Of a stretch of 64,000 bases of DNA, positions 34,260-45,762 are shown in pieces; positions within the stretch are counted from its first letter, which is position 1; each line of letters starts with the position of its first letter. The notes under the pieces were generated by a model. It saw only the letters and a list, made by a program, of their open reading frames with translations, ran no database searches and was not told the DNA's origin. A program made the translations under genes and the position numbers. The DNA is from Coenobita brevimanus (lineage: Eukaryota; Arthropoda; Malacostraca; Decapoda; Coenobitidae). The stretch spans positions 22,157,232 to 22,221,231 of the forward strand of contig CM064666.1 in the NCBI GenBank assembly GCA_032717465.1. Direction: 5' to 3'.

Positions 34260-36371
34260 CTATGTGCTATAGTACCGACATAGGCGACTCTTATGTCCCA
34301 GACGTTGACAATTGCCACACTGAAGTTTGCGATCAAACCTACAGTTTACCTGCACATGATTGAATTCTCCACAGTTATAGCACCCCACCTTCTTGCTTCT
34401 ATAGAAATCAGGAAGTTCAGTCTCAGACTGATTTCTAGAAGCAGCGTACCAATTCCTTTCGTTTCGTTCATATTGCGTGTCATCATACTGTGTCTCACGA
34501 ACCTCAGACATTACATAAGGTGTGTGGTTGTAAGGTGAACATTTTCTATTCCCTACTCCCGACCCCGAAATGTAGGTGCTGGAATGATGCTGGGTCGGGT
34601 GATTACTACCCACAAATCCTCCCAATCTTCCTCCACCTCTTGTAGTGTTAGTGTGGGTGGATGTTGAGTTGTGCCTGTCCCCTGACCCATCCACTAAAGC
34701 TGTAGAGTAAGTGTGGGTGGGAGCAGAACTATTCCTATCCCCCAACCCTCCGCCGGGCCCTGTAGTGGCAGCGTGGGTTGGTGCCGAGTTACGTCTGTCC
34801 CTCGACGTTATCCCCAACCCAGCAGCATGAGGGTGTGTGTTAACGAAAGTTTGGGTGTGATTCGTGTCATTTCTATTCCTGAAACCCATAGTGTGGGTGC
34901 GGGTGTGGGGTGGGTGACGAGCATTCCTGGTAATAACACCAGTTTGTGTTCTTCCAGGAGTTTATCTGTCCTTATTTGCAGTTTCGTAGTTGTTATAAGA
35001 AACCCTAAACATTCTATTCCTATAATAAGGTTCAAAGGTATATTTATCCCTGTCCCAGCTAGAGCATAGTTTGAAATTAGGACACTCCTTGGCCATAGTC
35101 GTCAGTAGACGTATAGCCCCAAATCTATTTAAGATAGGGCCCTTATTTTTCTTCTTTATGGTAAAGCACATGTCATCAATTTCACCTGTGCCCAGTTTGA
35201 AAACTTTATCAGTGTGAATGGTAGAAATAGCATTCGTGGCACACCATTTCAATAGCTGGTTATTGACGTCATCAATTTTGGCCTGCATAGTATCGGAGTG
35301 CAAAGTGGGCACAAGCTGGCATATGTAAATACTCATATTCTCATTTTTCGCCTTCAACTCACTCACCAAAGCTCCGAGATCGTCTAAAATCTTTTCAGGT
35401 GAAGCCCCTTCTATTATATCAAACAGGCCTCCACAAACCACACAGGTATCAGGGATCCAATTTAAATTTTCAGCCACCCAACACTTCAGTATGTCAATAT
35501 TGGCATCCCTTACTGTTCTAATGAAAGTATTATGGTCAAGATCTGATGATATTATCTCAGAAAGATTATTGTCACCTATCAACAGAACCTTTGGGGGGGA
35601 AGGGGATGAAGCATCGGTATTTACCGTGTCGAGTTTGGAGTGTACCTCGTCCTCCAGCGCCGAGATTCGTTGTTCCAAACCACCAGCGACTGCATTAGAG
35701 GCGGGCGAAAGTGTAGGGTTGTGGTTTTGCATTCTTTCCTCCAGTTCCATAATTTTTCGTCCCAGGTGGTCCTCTAAAGCTGAGATTCGTTGGCTTAATG
35801 TATATGTGGTGGAATGCGCGGTCTTGACTTCAGCATTCAATAGTTCAATTTCTAGATCCTTAGTTTTCAGTTTATCTTGAATTTTCTTGATGTCACTTTG
35901 CTGTAGTTGTGGGGTGTCGCATCTGTCCCTTATGTTATTTTCGACTCCCCCTCTAGTACTGACGTCACCACCTCCCGTGACTTCACTCTCATCACACGAT
36001 TTATTGCAATCTCCGCTACTAGTGTCACCATCAACGTTAACTTCCGCAGCATTGCAGTCTCTGCCTTCATGTCTGACGTCGATACCTCTAGTGTCGTTGT
36101 CTGTACCCTCAGAGTTGTCATCTCCGCGTGTGGTGATGCTAACGTCACCACAAGCAGTGTTGTCATCACTGTCCTTATTACGTTGGGTATTCTCCAATAT
36201 ACTGTTAATTAATGTTTCCTTATTCACCCACACATTCTTCAGGCCAATCTTTCTGCCGTGCTTTTGGAGGTCCACTTTACTAAAATTCTCATTGAGGAAT
36301 TCCCTTGTGGGGTTTGAAAGAGAAGGTTCACTGTCTTTGTCGGTGGATTCGTGCACTGCCTGTGTCGCCAT
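34260..36371 (-). pseudogene. CR1-like ORF1: SAP-like, coiled coil, SGNH-like, two CCHC knuckles
   Basis: The first ATG in good context is at 36,371 (AACATGGCG). The N-terminus has a SAP-like segment (FSKVDLQKHGRKIGLKNVW), then an acidic Asp/Asn/Thr-rich stretch and a coiled coil with repeated QRISALED. An SGNH/GDSL-like region follows: VLLIGDNNLSEI and VVCGGLFDII. In the first motif Asn stands where the family has the catalytic Ser, so esterase activity is doubtful. A TAA at 34,962-34,964 interrupts the frame, but the same frame continues to two CCHC knuckles (CYNCGEFNHVQVNC and CGNCQRLGHKSRLC) and stops at TAG 34,260-34,262. ORF1 proteins of this clade bind RNA and assist retrotransposition. 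Confidence 0.75.
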
Positions 36372-36660
36372 GTTTGTTTGGGTTGTAGTTCTCACTCTCG
36401 TCGTCACTTATTGCACTCGTTGTCACCACCATCCATTAATCGTTAAAAGATTCTTATTGATGCTTTCTAGTCGCTTGTGGCAAGACACTTAGAACTTTGT
36501 AGTCACATTCATTCGTAGCACTGTACGTGAGCGTATGGTATTTTCAAATTTCAAAATGTTTTCAAACTTCGTGCGTCCTCTTTCTCCCTATCTTTCACAT
36601 TATCTCCAGTTCCAGGCTATCTCCTCTTCTCTATCTTCTGTATCCTCTTCTCGGCACTGT

Positions 36661-38141
36661 TAGCTTACTGTATATATATAGCTTTCATGCATCTGAAGCA
36701 AATGTCCGGAGATAGTGGTGAAAAATTCGGGAAAGCGTGCCTGCGTGTGTGTTCGAGGAGGACCCAACTCAGAAGAGGGAAAATGATAGAGTATAAAGAG
36801 AAGCTGAATGTTGTGGTGGGGTATGCAGAATACGTGCATGGTGAGACGAGTGGTGGTGTGTGAATGGTGGGGCGAGGAAGTATGGCTGTAGCTGAGAAGA
36901 GAGGAATATGGTGTGGCTGCAAAGGATGTCATATTAGGTGTATAATGAGAAGAGGAATAGGGCGAGAAGGGCTATGCGTGATGCAAAAGTGGCATCAGGT
37001 GAGATGTGGGATGAGAGGTGTAATAGGCAGTTGACTGAGAATTTTCAACAATAAGAAATTGTTTTGGAAGGAGGTGAAGAGGGTGCGAAAGGGAGAGTCT
37101 GGGAAGGAAGAGCGAATAAAAGCAGAGGATGGATGTTAACTGAGATGAATGCAGTAAAGAAGAGATGGGCAGAGTATTTTCAAAGACTGTTAAATGTAGA
37201 GGAGGAAAGGGAGGCTGAGATCGTGGCAGATGGAAGGGTGCAAGGAATAAATGCGTTGGAAAAGTTGTTCACGATTGAGAAAGAGGAGGAGGCAGTAAAG
37301 GAAATGAATTCAGGGAAAGCTGGAGGAATGGTAGTAGGATTACTGAATGTATTTTGTGAGCTCTATGGCGCTGATTGACTAGGTAAGTTCGTGTGTGGAT
37401 CCGTTGTATAAAGATAAGGGTGATTAGTAATAATATACTAATTTTACAGGTATAGTTTTTTGTGTCGTAGGTAAGATGTATATTAGAATGTTGATTAAGA
37501 GAGGGTACAGAGGGAGTGATTGGTGATGTGTGGTTTTAATACACGGAGGGGATGCGTGTTTGCTGTGAGATAGGTGTAAAAAGTATTTTAAGGATTTATA
37601 TTGGACGTTCATGGATTAAGAGAAAGCATGTAATAGAATGAACAGGGACGCTTTGTGGACTGTTTTGGGTTTAAATGGTGTAGGTGGTAAGATGTTGAGA
37701 GGAGTGAAAAGTTGTAAATAGTAGAGCTTACGAGTGGGAAATACAGTTAGTGATTAATTTCCGTGAGTGGGGCTGGGGCAGGGATGTGTAATGTGGCATT
37801 GGTTAATATTTATTTGCACATTGTTAGGGAGGCGAATACGAATGTTAGGTGAAGGTTTGAGTCTGGTCATTGCTGATGGTAGAGTGGAATCTGAATCAGC
37901 TGCTGTTTTCTGATGTTACATCACAGGTGGCTGATACAGAAGAGAGGTTGAGGGAGTTGGTAGAGTTTGGAAGGGTGTGTGAAAAGAGGACATTGAGTAA
38001 ATGAGAATGAGTAAAGTGATGATGTTTACGAGGTTGGTAGATGGAAGGAGGATGACTGTAGTTTTGAATAGTTAGTTCCTTGAGGAAGTAGTGTTTGAAG
38101 TATCTAGGATCACTTGTTGCTGTGGATGGAAGAATTGATGT
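36661..38141 (+). mobile_element. RTE-like LINE (host element), middle part
   Basis: The host LINE resumes with decayed coding: FWKEVKRVRKG near 37,065, KKRWAEYFQRLLNVEEER near 37,160 and MNSGKAGG near 37,305. Heavily broken RT follows (YWTFMD, DALWTVLGLNGVGGKMLRG and LGQGCVM near 37,600-37,790), then FEVSRI near 38,095. It is cut at 38,141 by the BEL element. The last five bases, GATGT, are the BEL target-site duplication. Confidence 0.8.
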
Positions 38142-38673
38142 TGTAAATGTCATATTCATTATGTGCATGCCATTATATGTATACTCAGTATATATTAGCG
38201 TTATGAACTGTATCTTCATTTGTAGTTTAGTGACACTGTGCAAAAGGTTCACTTCAATCGTTTGCAGTTTGTTTACAAATCCGGATTTGTTTTGCTTTGT
38301 CTTCCAAACTACCACCTCGTCACAGACTCACACACGGACTCAAGGCCAAGATGACAGGTGACCGAGGTACAGTATCATATTTCAATATATCTCTAGTATT
38401 CTGTTACATGTATGCTTGTAGTACAGTATGTGAATGATGTATCATGACGTCAAGACATAGTTGAAAAGGACCTAACCTGTTTGATTGCTGATTTATGCAA
38501 TTATAAGAAGTTAAATGATTGAGCTTATTTCTTAGACAAAGAAATTATTATTGTTCAGTTTTACGGGAATGACTGGGATTGAACAGAATATGAAGATGTA
38601 ATAGAAGAAATAGAATGCCGAGAAAGAATCCTGGTAATTTCCCTGTAAAGCCCTGTCTTGGCCCTCTGAGACA
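38142..38673 (+). repeat. BEL 5' LTR
   Basis: Bounded by TSD GATGT on the left. It matches 45,526-45,762 joined to 48,470-48,765, and its inverted copy is at 52,194-52,725. Confidence 0.92.
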
Positions 38674-39070
38674 GTAAAACTCGTCCCTCGGAGCAAAAAT
38701 CGGCCCATCCTCGGAGTAAAACCCGACCCATAAAAATTGCAAGCACAGCACATGGCGGCATGCAGTATGAACAAAGACTGAGGCGACCACAAGAATTCCT
38801 GCAATCAACAAAAGCAGCAGACGGGTGCAGAAGATTTCCCTGATGAATGTGCCAATTTCTGATGAATAAAACACTCCTGGTTGCCTGACAGTGACTTCTA
38901 GACTTCTGTGTGCAATTGCTGACACTGCAGAACTGGTCTCTGCTCACCACTGAATACTCTTCATTCTCCAAGCTTCACCTACAGCCAGAGGGAACTTTCG
39001 ACTACAGATAAGTATACATTGAATGTTAATCTTGAGTTCAAATTAGGTACAATATAATAATAGTTGCAAA

Positions 39071-41280
39071 ATGAGTTATACTGAACAAACTGTAAATAAC
39101 CTGCTTCGGTCTACTGAGGCAAATGAGGAAGCCATAAATAACTGCCTCCAGTCTACTGAGGCATATGAGGAAGTGAAGATTACCAGACAAAGGTCTTTAA
39201 CAGAGAAAGGGCATGAGTACCTCATAACACAGTGTTCAAAGAGGTTAGCATCATTAAGGCAAGCATGGACAAAAGTGGTAAAAGAGTCAGGTATGAATGG
39301 TGTAAGTTTGGATCAGCTTAAAGATCTTGCAAATGCAGAACAGGTGCAGCTTAATGAAGCAGTAAATGCATTTCGTAAGTTAAGGGAAGCAGATCCAAGC
39401 TTACAAGAAAAATTGTCAGAGGAGTTAGTGGAAGAAAAAGAAGTGCACACCACCTGTAAAATGAGAATTGACAACAAAATGAATGAATTGATGCAGAACA
39501 CAGAATCAGTAAGAAAAGCTGCCAAGGATTCACAGTCTGTTAGGTCACAAATTAGTAAAGCTTCCAAGTGCTCACAGTCAGCTAGGTCACAAAGTAGTAA
39601 AGCTTCCAAGTGCTCACAGTCTGTTAGGTCATAAAGTACTAAAACTTCAAGGCACTCTCATTGCACTAGTAGATCTTATTCCAGCACCACAAAAAGAGAA
39701 CAGTAAAATGCTAAACTAGCTGGGCTAAAAGTTGAGCAGCAATTTCAAGAAAAGGAAATAGAATATCAGAAATTCTTGCAAGAAAGGGGGATAGAACATC
39801 AGAAATTCTTGCAAGAAAAGGAAATAGAGTATCAGAAGCTCAAAAAGAAAAGGAACATGAGTACAGACAATTAGATTTAAATAAAGAGCTAGCTGCTACT
39901 CAAGCTGAACTAAATGCTGTAAATTCAATGGAAAATCCTTTAGATTTGCCTGAGAGTGATGATGAGCTAGATAGTAAAGAACAGCATCTTCAAAAATTCT
40001 TTGAATCACAAGGGCTGACAGACGGTGAGAAAATCAAACCTAGCGTATCAGAACCGAAAGTGACCGTCAAAGGTTCATCTGTTTCTGCCATGGGTGAATT
40101 AGACAGAAAAGTGTCCAAACTAAATCATACTTTCTTGCAGGTGAGTCCAAAGCTTAACCCACATGCTAAAAGTTTTGAACCAGAATCAGAATTAAAACAG
40201 TCACAGGCATCAGGTAAGCATGATACACCAAGTCAGTCAGTGGACATGAATATACTAAAACGTGTGCTAAATATTTGGTCATCCAAAAACACAAGTGAAC
40301 TGCCTCGCCCAGAGCCAGAGATTTTCAAAGGAGATTCATTAGAGTTTCCATCCTGGATAAAGAACTTTGAAATATTCATGGAGTCGCGAGTCACCAATCC
40401 GGCAGAGAAACTTTTCTTCCTAGGGAGGTACGCTGATGGGGAAGCCAGAGAAGCTATTAGAGGACTTTTTTGTATCCATAATGAAGAAGCTTTCAGTAAG
40501 GCTAAAACTATACTGAAAGATTGATTTGGCAATGAGTTCATAGTAGCAAATGCTTATAGAAGAAAACTGAGTGAGTGGCCAAAGATCTCAAATAATGACG
40601 GTCAAGCACTACAGAAATTATCTGATTTCTCGCAGAACTGTTTGACAATTATGAACTCAGCAAATTTCCTTTATGTTCTAAATGATCCTCAAGAAAATAG
40701 CAAAACCTTAGAGAAGTTACTCCCACCTTTAATTGATAGATGTAATTCAGTAGTCCACACCTGGTTCTCCACACGCATAGAATACCCTTCATTTTATGCC
40801 GTTTGTCAATTCATAGCAGATGAGGCAGAGACAGCTTGTCATCCAATCTCATCCTATAGTGCAGTAATGGCAATGAGTCAAAGGCATAACACAGCTGGTT
40901 GAAAGGGAAAGAAGGAAGGTAAAGCAGAAACAAACAGATTTGGGGTAAAAAGTCTTGTAGGCAACATAACTGGAGTGAAAGAAACAGAGGCACAAAGGGA
41001 TCAAAGGGACAAGGGTGACAAGAAACAAAGGACTCAAAAGGACAAGGATGACAATAATCAAAACATCAAAAGGCCACAGTGTATCTACTGTAGAGAAGAA
41101 CATGAAATGGACACATGGTTCAATGAGCTTAGCAATAAGGAAAAGGAGAATACGTACAGAAGTCATTTCTCTGCAGGGGTTGTCTAAAGTATGGACATAT
41201 CATGAAAAACTGCAAAAGAAGGAAAGTATGTAAAGTATGTAAGAGAGGTCATCCAATATCTCTTCATGAAGCTATACTTG
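39071..41280 (+). pseudogene. gag: BEL gag with zinc knuckles (broken)
   Basis: ATG at 39,071. The early part has a repeated Ser/Lys/Gln stretch (SQSARSQSSKASK). A DUF1759-like core (PEIFKGDSLEFPSWIKNFE and NPAEKLFFLGRYADGEARE) is at about 40,300-40,520. Knuckle-like CIYCREEH and then CKVCKRGH lie at 41,080-41,255. Stops at 39,632 (TAA), about 39,703 (TAA), 40,522 (TGA) and 40,900 (TGA) interrupt it, with a frame change near 39,850 and another at about 41,170. The first three fit C to T changes in Gln or Arg codons. Most are shared with the right-arm copy, so decay preceded the duplication. Confidence 0.8.
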
Positions 41281-43700
41281 AAAGAATCAAAGAGAAGGAA
41301 ACTGAGAAATCACAACAGTCCAAGATAATTGAGGACAATGCTGTCTCAAATAGAATTAAAATCAACAGGTCGTTCGTAGGAGATACACATAGCATGATTG
41401 TTCCAGTGTGGCTGTGCCACAGCAGTGATGGATCAAACAGAGTCTTGGTTTATGCATTATTAGATGATTAGTCTGACGTTTGCTTTATTAAAGGGACTAC
41501 TCTAGATAAAGTTAGAGCAACTGGACCACAAGTACACCTGCAGTTGTCTACAGTGATGGGAGAAGATACTGTGCTTTGTACCAAACTACAAGGGGTTGTA
41601 GTAAAGGGAGTTTATGAACAGAAAGAAATGTTCCTTCCCTATACATACTCTAGACAGCATATACCAGCCAGACGAGATCAGATACCAAGACCCGAGACTG
41701 CAAACAATTGGCCACATTTGAAAGGAATAGCAGACAAACTGATGCCATATGACTCTAACGTAGAAATTTGTCTTATCATAGGACTTAGCTGTACTAAAGC
41801 ACTGAAACCAAAGGAAATTATCCCCGGAAATGAAAACGATCCCTTTTCTAGAAGGACAGAGTTAGGATGGGGTATTATAGGAAATGTTTGTGGCGACAGA
41901 GGCAGAGAAGATAGCATTGTACAGGTACACAGAACTATGGCCCAAGAAGTCATCATCAATAATGAAAGGAAAGTTACCTTCCTAATTGTTCGAACTCAAG
42001 TAAAGCAGGTTGTCAACCCACAGCAAATCAAGAAAATGTTTGAGCTGGACTTTATTGACAGACAGACAGATGATGTTCCCATCTCATATGAAGACAAACT
42101 TTTCATAACAAAAATGAAAGAGGGAGTATACAAGCCAGAAGAAGATCATTATGAGATGCCACTCCCTCTCAAGAATTAAAATGTCAAGTTTGAAAACTAC
42201 AAAGACTCAGCTGTTCACAGACTAGATAGACTGAAAAGAAACCTCAAAAATTACAAGAAATATTATCAAGATTATGTGAAGTCTGTGCAAGTCATGATAA
42301 CACATGGGTATGCAGAAGCGGTTCCAGGCAAAGAGTTAGTCAGAGCAGATGGGTTTGTGTGGTACGTACCTCATCATCGGGTGTATCACCCAAAGAAACC
42401 AGGCAAGTTAAGAGTAGTATTTGACTGCAGTTCTAGCTACAAGAAACAGTCACTAAATAGTCACTTATTACAAGGACCAAACCTCACAAACAGTCTCATT
42501 GGAGTGTTATGCAGATTTCACCAAGAAGAGGTAGCATTTGTATGTGATATTTCTGCAATGTATCATCAGGCGCATGTGTCTCCTGAATACAAGGAATTGC
42601 TACGCTTTTTGTGGTGGAAAAATGGAGATCTGGACAAAGAAGTGATTGAATATAGAATGACCGTGCACTTGTTTGGAGCTACTTCATCACCAAGTGTTGC
42701 AATTTTCACATTTAATGAAAACAGCTGATGATAATGAGTTTGAGTTTGGATCTGAGGCAGCTAAGTTTGTCAAAAATGATTTTTATGTAGATGATGGGGA
42801 AAAGTCTGTACCTACTGCAGCTGAAGCTATCCAACTGATTAATAGCAGTAAGGCAATGTGCATGAAAGGAGGCTTCAAGTGTCATGAGTTCTTGTCCAAC
42901 AGCAAAGAGGTCCTGGCAGCCATCAGTCCAGAAGAAATGGCAGGAAGTATCATGAGCTTAAATCTCAGCAAGGACTCACTGCCTATTGAGAGAATACTTG
43001 GAGTAGAGTGGTGTGTGAAATCTGACTCATTTCAGTTTAGAATCAATTTAAGTAGTAAGCCTATAACAAGAAGAGGTATTTTATCAACTGTAAGTTCCAT
43101 ATTTGATCCCCTAGGTTTAGTATCTCCCTTCATTCTAAATGGAAAAAGAATACTCCAGGATCTGTGTAAAGATGGGGTAAATTGGGATGATGCTGTGCCA
43201 GAAAACATGAAGTCTAGGTGGGAACAGTGGAGAAATGAGCTGCACTTGTTGCAGCAAGTGAAAATACCAAGGTGTTACAAACTTGAAGCATTTGGAGAAG
43301 TTAAAGCAGTTAGTTTCATCATTTCTCAAATGCTAGTCAGGAAGGCTGTGGACAGTGCCCTTACATTAGACTGATTAATGACAAAGATCAGATGCATTGT
43401 GCAGTTGTAAAGGCAAAATCAAGAGTAGCACCAAGCCATCACTATTCCAAGGTTAGAGCTTGAAGCAGCAGTTGTGTCAGTGAGAGTTCACACAGTTCTG
43501 AGAAGACAGCTGAATTACCAAGATGTCAAAGAAGTATTTTGGACTGATAGCAAAGCAGTGCTAGGCTATATCTGTAATGAGTTCAACAGATACGAGATGA
43601 AACATCACCAGCACATAGGAAGTATGTTGAAACAGAAAATAACCCAGCTGACTACGCATCACGAAGCATGCCAGTACAAGCCATGATTCACAGTTCTAAG
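41281..43700 (+). pseudogene. pol: BEL pol: protease, RT, RNase H (broken)
   Basis: The protease has YALLDD then a TAG at 41,469-41,471, then SDVCFIKG, where the family has LDxxSDxxF. The block up to 42,177 ends in TAA, after which the same frame continues into RT (KLRVVFDCSSSY near 42,410, VCDISAMYHQ). A frameshift near 42,720 leads to the catalytic YVDD at 42,784-42,795 and GILSTVSSIFDPLGLVSP. RNase H remnants (VFWTDSKAVLGYI at about 43,535) follow after TGA at 43,372. The left arm of the inverted repeat ends inside this block at 41,421. Confidence 0.82.
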
Positions 43701-45357
43701 TGGTGTAATGAACCAGACTTTCTTTGGCAATCGCTTGACACAACTCAAGCATCAGTAGAAGATTTCGTTGTTGCAGATGAAGTGAAGAAAGTTGTATCAT
43801 GTCTTAAAGAAGCACTCCTAGACAGACTGAAGTATTTCTCAGATTGGCATCGTGCAACCAGAGCTACTGCAGTATGCCTCAGACTTCAGAAAAAATTCAA
43901 AGGCAAAGAGCAAAGTAAGCAAAATGTAAAAACACCTAAACAAAACTTTGTCAAGTCCGAGTATGTTCCTGTGACTGCAGCAGAACTGAAAGAGGCTGAA
44001 AATGAGATACTAAAACAACTTCAGGTACAACCATTCCCAGAAGAAAAAAGAGCATTGATGAACAAAGTTAACAAAGAAGAGCTATTTTGTGGTGTTGGAA
44101 GAAACAAGAAAAATGTCTTAAAGAAATAAAGTCAGATGTATAAGCCTGATCCATTCATGGATGAAGATGGGATCATCAGAGTAGATGGAAGGATCAGAAG
44201 AGCAAATATGCACAAAGACAGAAAGCACCCGGCCATATTACCAAAGAAATCTCACATAACTGATTCGTTGATTTGTTACTACCATAAAAAAGTACATCAA
44301 GGTAGAGGCATCACACTAAATGAGATTAGAGGGTCTGCGTATTGGATTTTAGGAATTAAGCACATTTCCAGGTGTACCATTTGTAGAAAGGTTATAGGAT
44401 GTACACAGGAACAAAAGATGGCGGATCGTCCCACAGATAGGTTAGAACCTACTGCTCCTTTTACTTATTCTGCTGTTGATTTCTTTGGACCCTTTTTTTA
44501 TTAAGGAAGGGCGTAAGGAACTGAAAAGGTATGGTGTATTGTTTACTTGCATGACTTCGCGTAGAAACAGCCAACACTATGAACACAGACTCATTCATCA
44601 GTGCTTACCGTCCCTTCATAGGACGGAGGGTACCTATACTTCAGTTGAGATCTGATCAGGGTACAAACTTTGTTGGTGCTAGGAATGAGTTGACATATTT
44701 AAAAGAAATGGATCAAGAGAAAATAAGAACAGAACAATTGAAAGATCATTGTGACTGGATAGAATTCAAAATTACTGTACCCCATGCCAGTCATATGGGT
44801 AGCGTATGGGAGAGACAAATACGTACAGTGAGAAATGTACGTTCAGTATTGCTCGATCAGCATGGGTCTCAGGTAGATGATGAATCTTTAAGAGCTTTCA
44901 TGACACACTGAACTCTCCTGAGCACATAGAACCACTGACACCCAATATGTTATTGACCATGAAATCTAAAGTTGTACTACCTCCTCCAGGCAGCTATGAC
45001 AGGGTAGATGTGTATTCAAGGAAGCACTGGCGTAGGGTACAGTACTTAGCAAATGAATTTTGGTCAAGATGGAAAAGGGAGTTCTTGCAGTCTCTTCAGT
45101 TGAGAAATAAATGGGTAAAGCCACACAGAAATTTGCAAGTAAATGACATAGTGATTGTAAAAGAAGAGACTTTGGCAAGAAATAATTGGAGGTTGGGAAA
45201 AATAGTAGAAGCCCTTCCTGATCAAGATGGTCATGTAAGAAAGGTCAAGGTAATGATGTCAGACTCAAAGTTAGATAACCAAGGTAAACGTGCTCAAGCC
45301 ATCACCTTCACTGAAAGACCAATTCACAAACTCATTTTGTTAGTTGAAGCAGAGTGA
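43701..45357 (+). pseudogene. pol: BEL pol: integrase and C-terminal domain (broken)
   Basis: The zinc-binding and core parts are read from 44,136: a YHKKVHQGRG block, CTICRK, then first Asp in SAVDFFGPF (44,478). A T7 run at 44,493 shifts the frame, and a small deletion at about 44,550-44,560 follows. Second Asp is in LRSDQGTNF (44,653) and Glu in VWERQIR (about 44,810). The C-terminal block WRRVQYLANEFWSRW ... VNDIVIVKEE, the DUF5641-type end, finishes at TGA 45,355. No env-like ORF fits before the LTR. Confidence 0.82.
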
Positions 45358-45512
45358 GACTGGGATATCCCGACCAAAGAGCCTACTTAAGTGCCAAAAC
45401 TGTGCCAAAGTGTTTTCTTCCTCATAGTATTAGTATTAATTTTCTACCTTTATATTGGTATTAATTTTTTACTTTTATACTCATTAAAATATAAGGTAAA
45501 TTGCTCTCACAA

Positions 45513-45525
45513 TTTAGGGGAGCCA
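45513..45525 (+). other. BEL polypurine tract
   Basis: TTTAGGGGAGCCA directly precedes the 3' LTR start TGTAAATGTC. Confidence 0.75.
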
Positions 45526-45762
45526 TGTAAATGTCATATTCATTATGTGCATGCCATTATATGTATACTCAGTATATATTAACGTTAAGAACTGTATCTT
45601 CATTTGTAGTTTAGTGACACTGTGCAAAAGGTTCACTTCAATCGTTTGCAGTTTGTTCACAAATCCGGATCTGTTTTAACCTGTCTTGCAAACGGCCACC
45701 TCGTCACAGACTCACACCACGGACTCAAGGCCAAGATGACAGGGGACCGAGGTACAGCATCA
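45526..45762 (+). repeat. BEL 3' LTR, first segment
   Basis: Matches 38,142-38,378 of the 5' LTR. It ends with AGGTACAGCATCA, the 13-bp target copied by the LINE insertion. Confidence 0.92.

Larger units (their letters stand above)
31278..36660 (-). mobile_element. CR1-like LINE inserted in the RTE-like LINE
   Basis: Near-full-length element of about 5.4 kb. Its 3' terminus carries tandem TTTGAAC units (three copies, at 31,279-31,302), a short-repeat tail typical of CR1-type LINEs. It has ORF1 with CCHC knuckles and ORF2 with endonuclease and RT. The 5' boundary is approximate because the junction with the host LINE is not sharp to the eye. A nearly identical copy lies in the right arm. Confidence 0.8.
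26857..41421. repeat. left arm of giant inverted repeat
   Basis: This arm is the reverse complement of 49,446-64,000. Coordinate sums of matched positions drift only from 90,857 at the outer edge to 90,867 at the inner edge, so net indel differences are about 10 bases over 14.56 kb. Identity is about 98-99% by eye. The inner end is at 41,421 (GTGGCTGTGCCACA). The outer end is not reached because the partner leaves the window. Confidence 0.95.

Noticed and set aside
35887..36492. 201-codon Ser/Leu-rich ORF opposite CR1-like ORF1 (and its partner at 54,374-54,976)
   Set aside because: It is an antisense shadow of the real ORF1, whose modules are coherent on the minus strand.
39313..39609. Antisense ORFs over BEL gag
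   Set aside because: Shadow frames opposite the gag coding strand, with no motifs of their own.
45391..45582. Possible env-like membrane ORF after BEL integrase
   Set aside because: It is only 63 codons, has one hydrophobic stretch and runs into the LTR. Too short and no envelope features.
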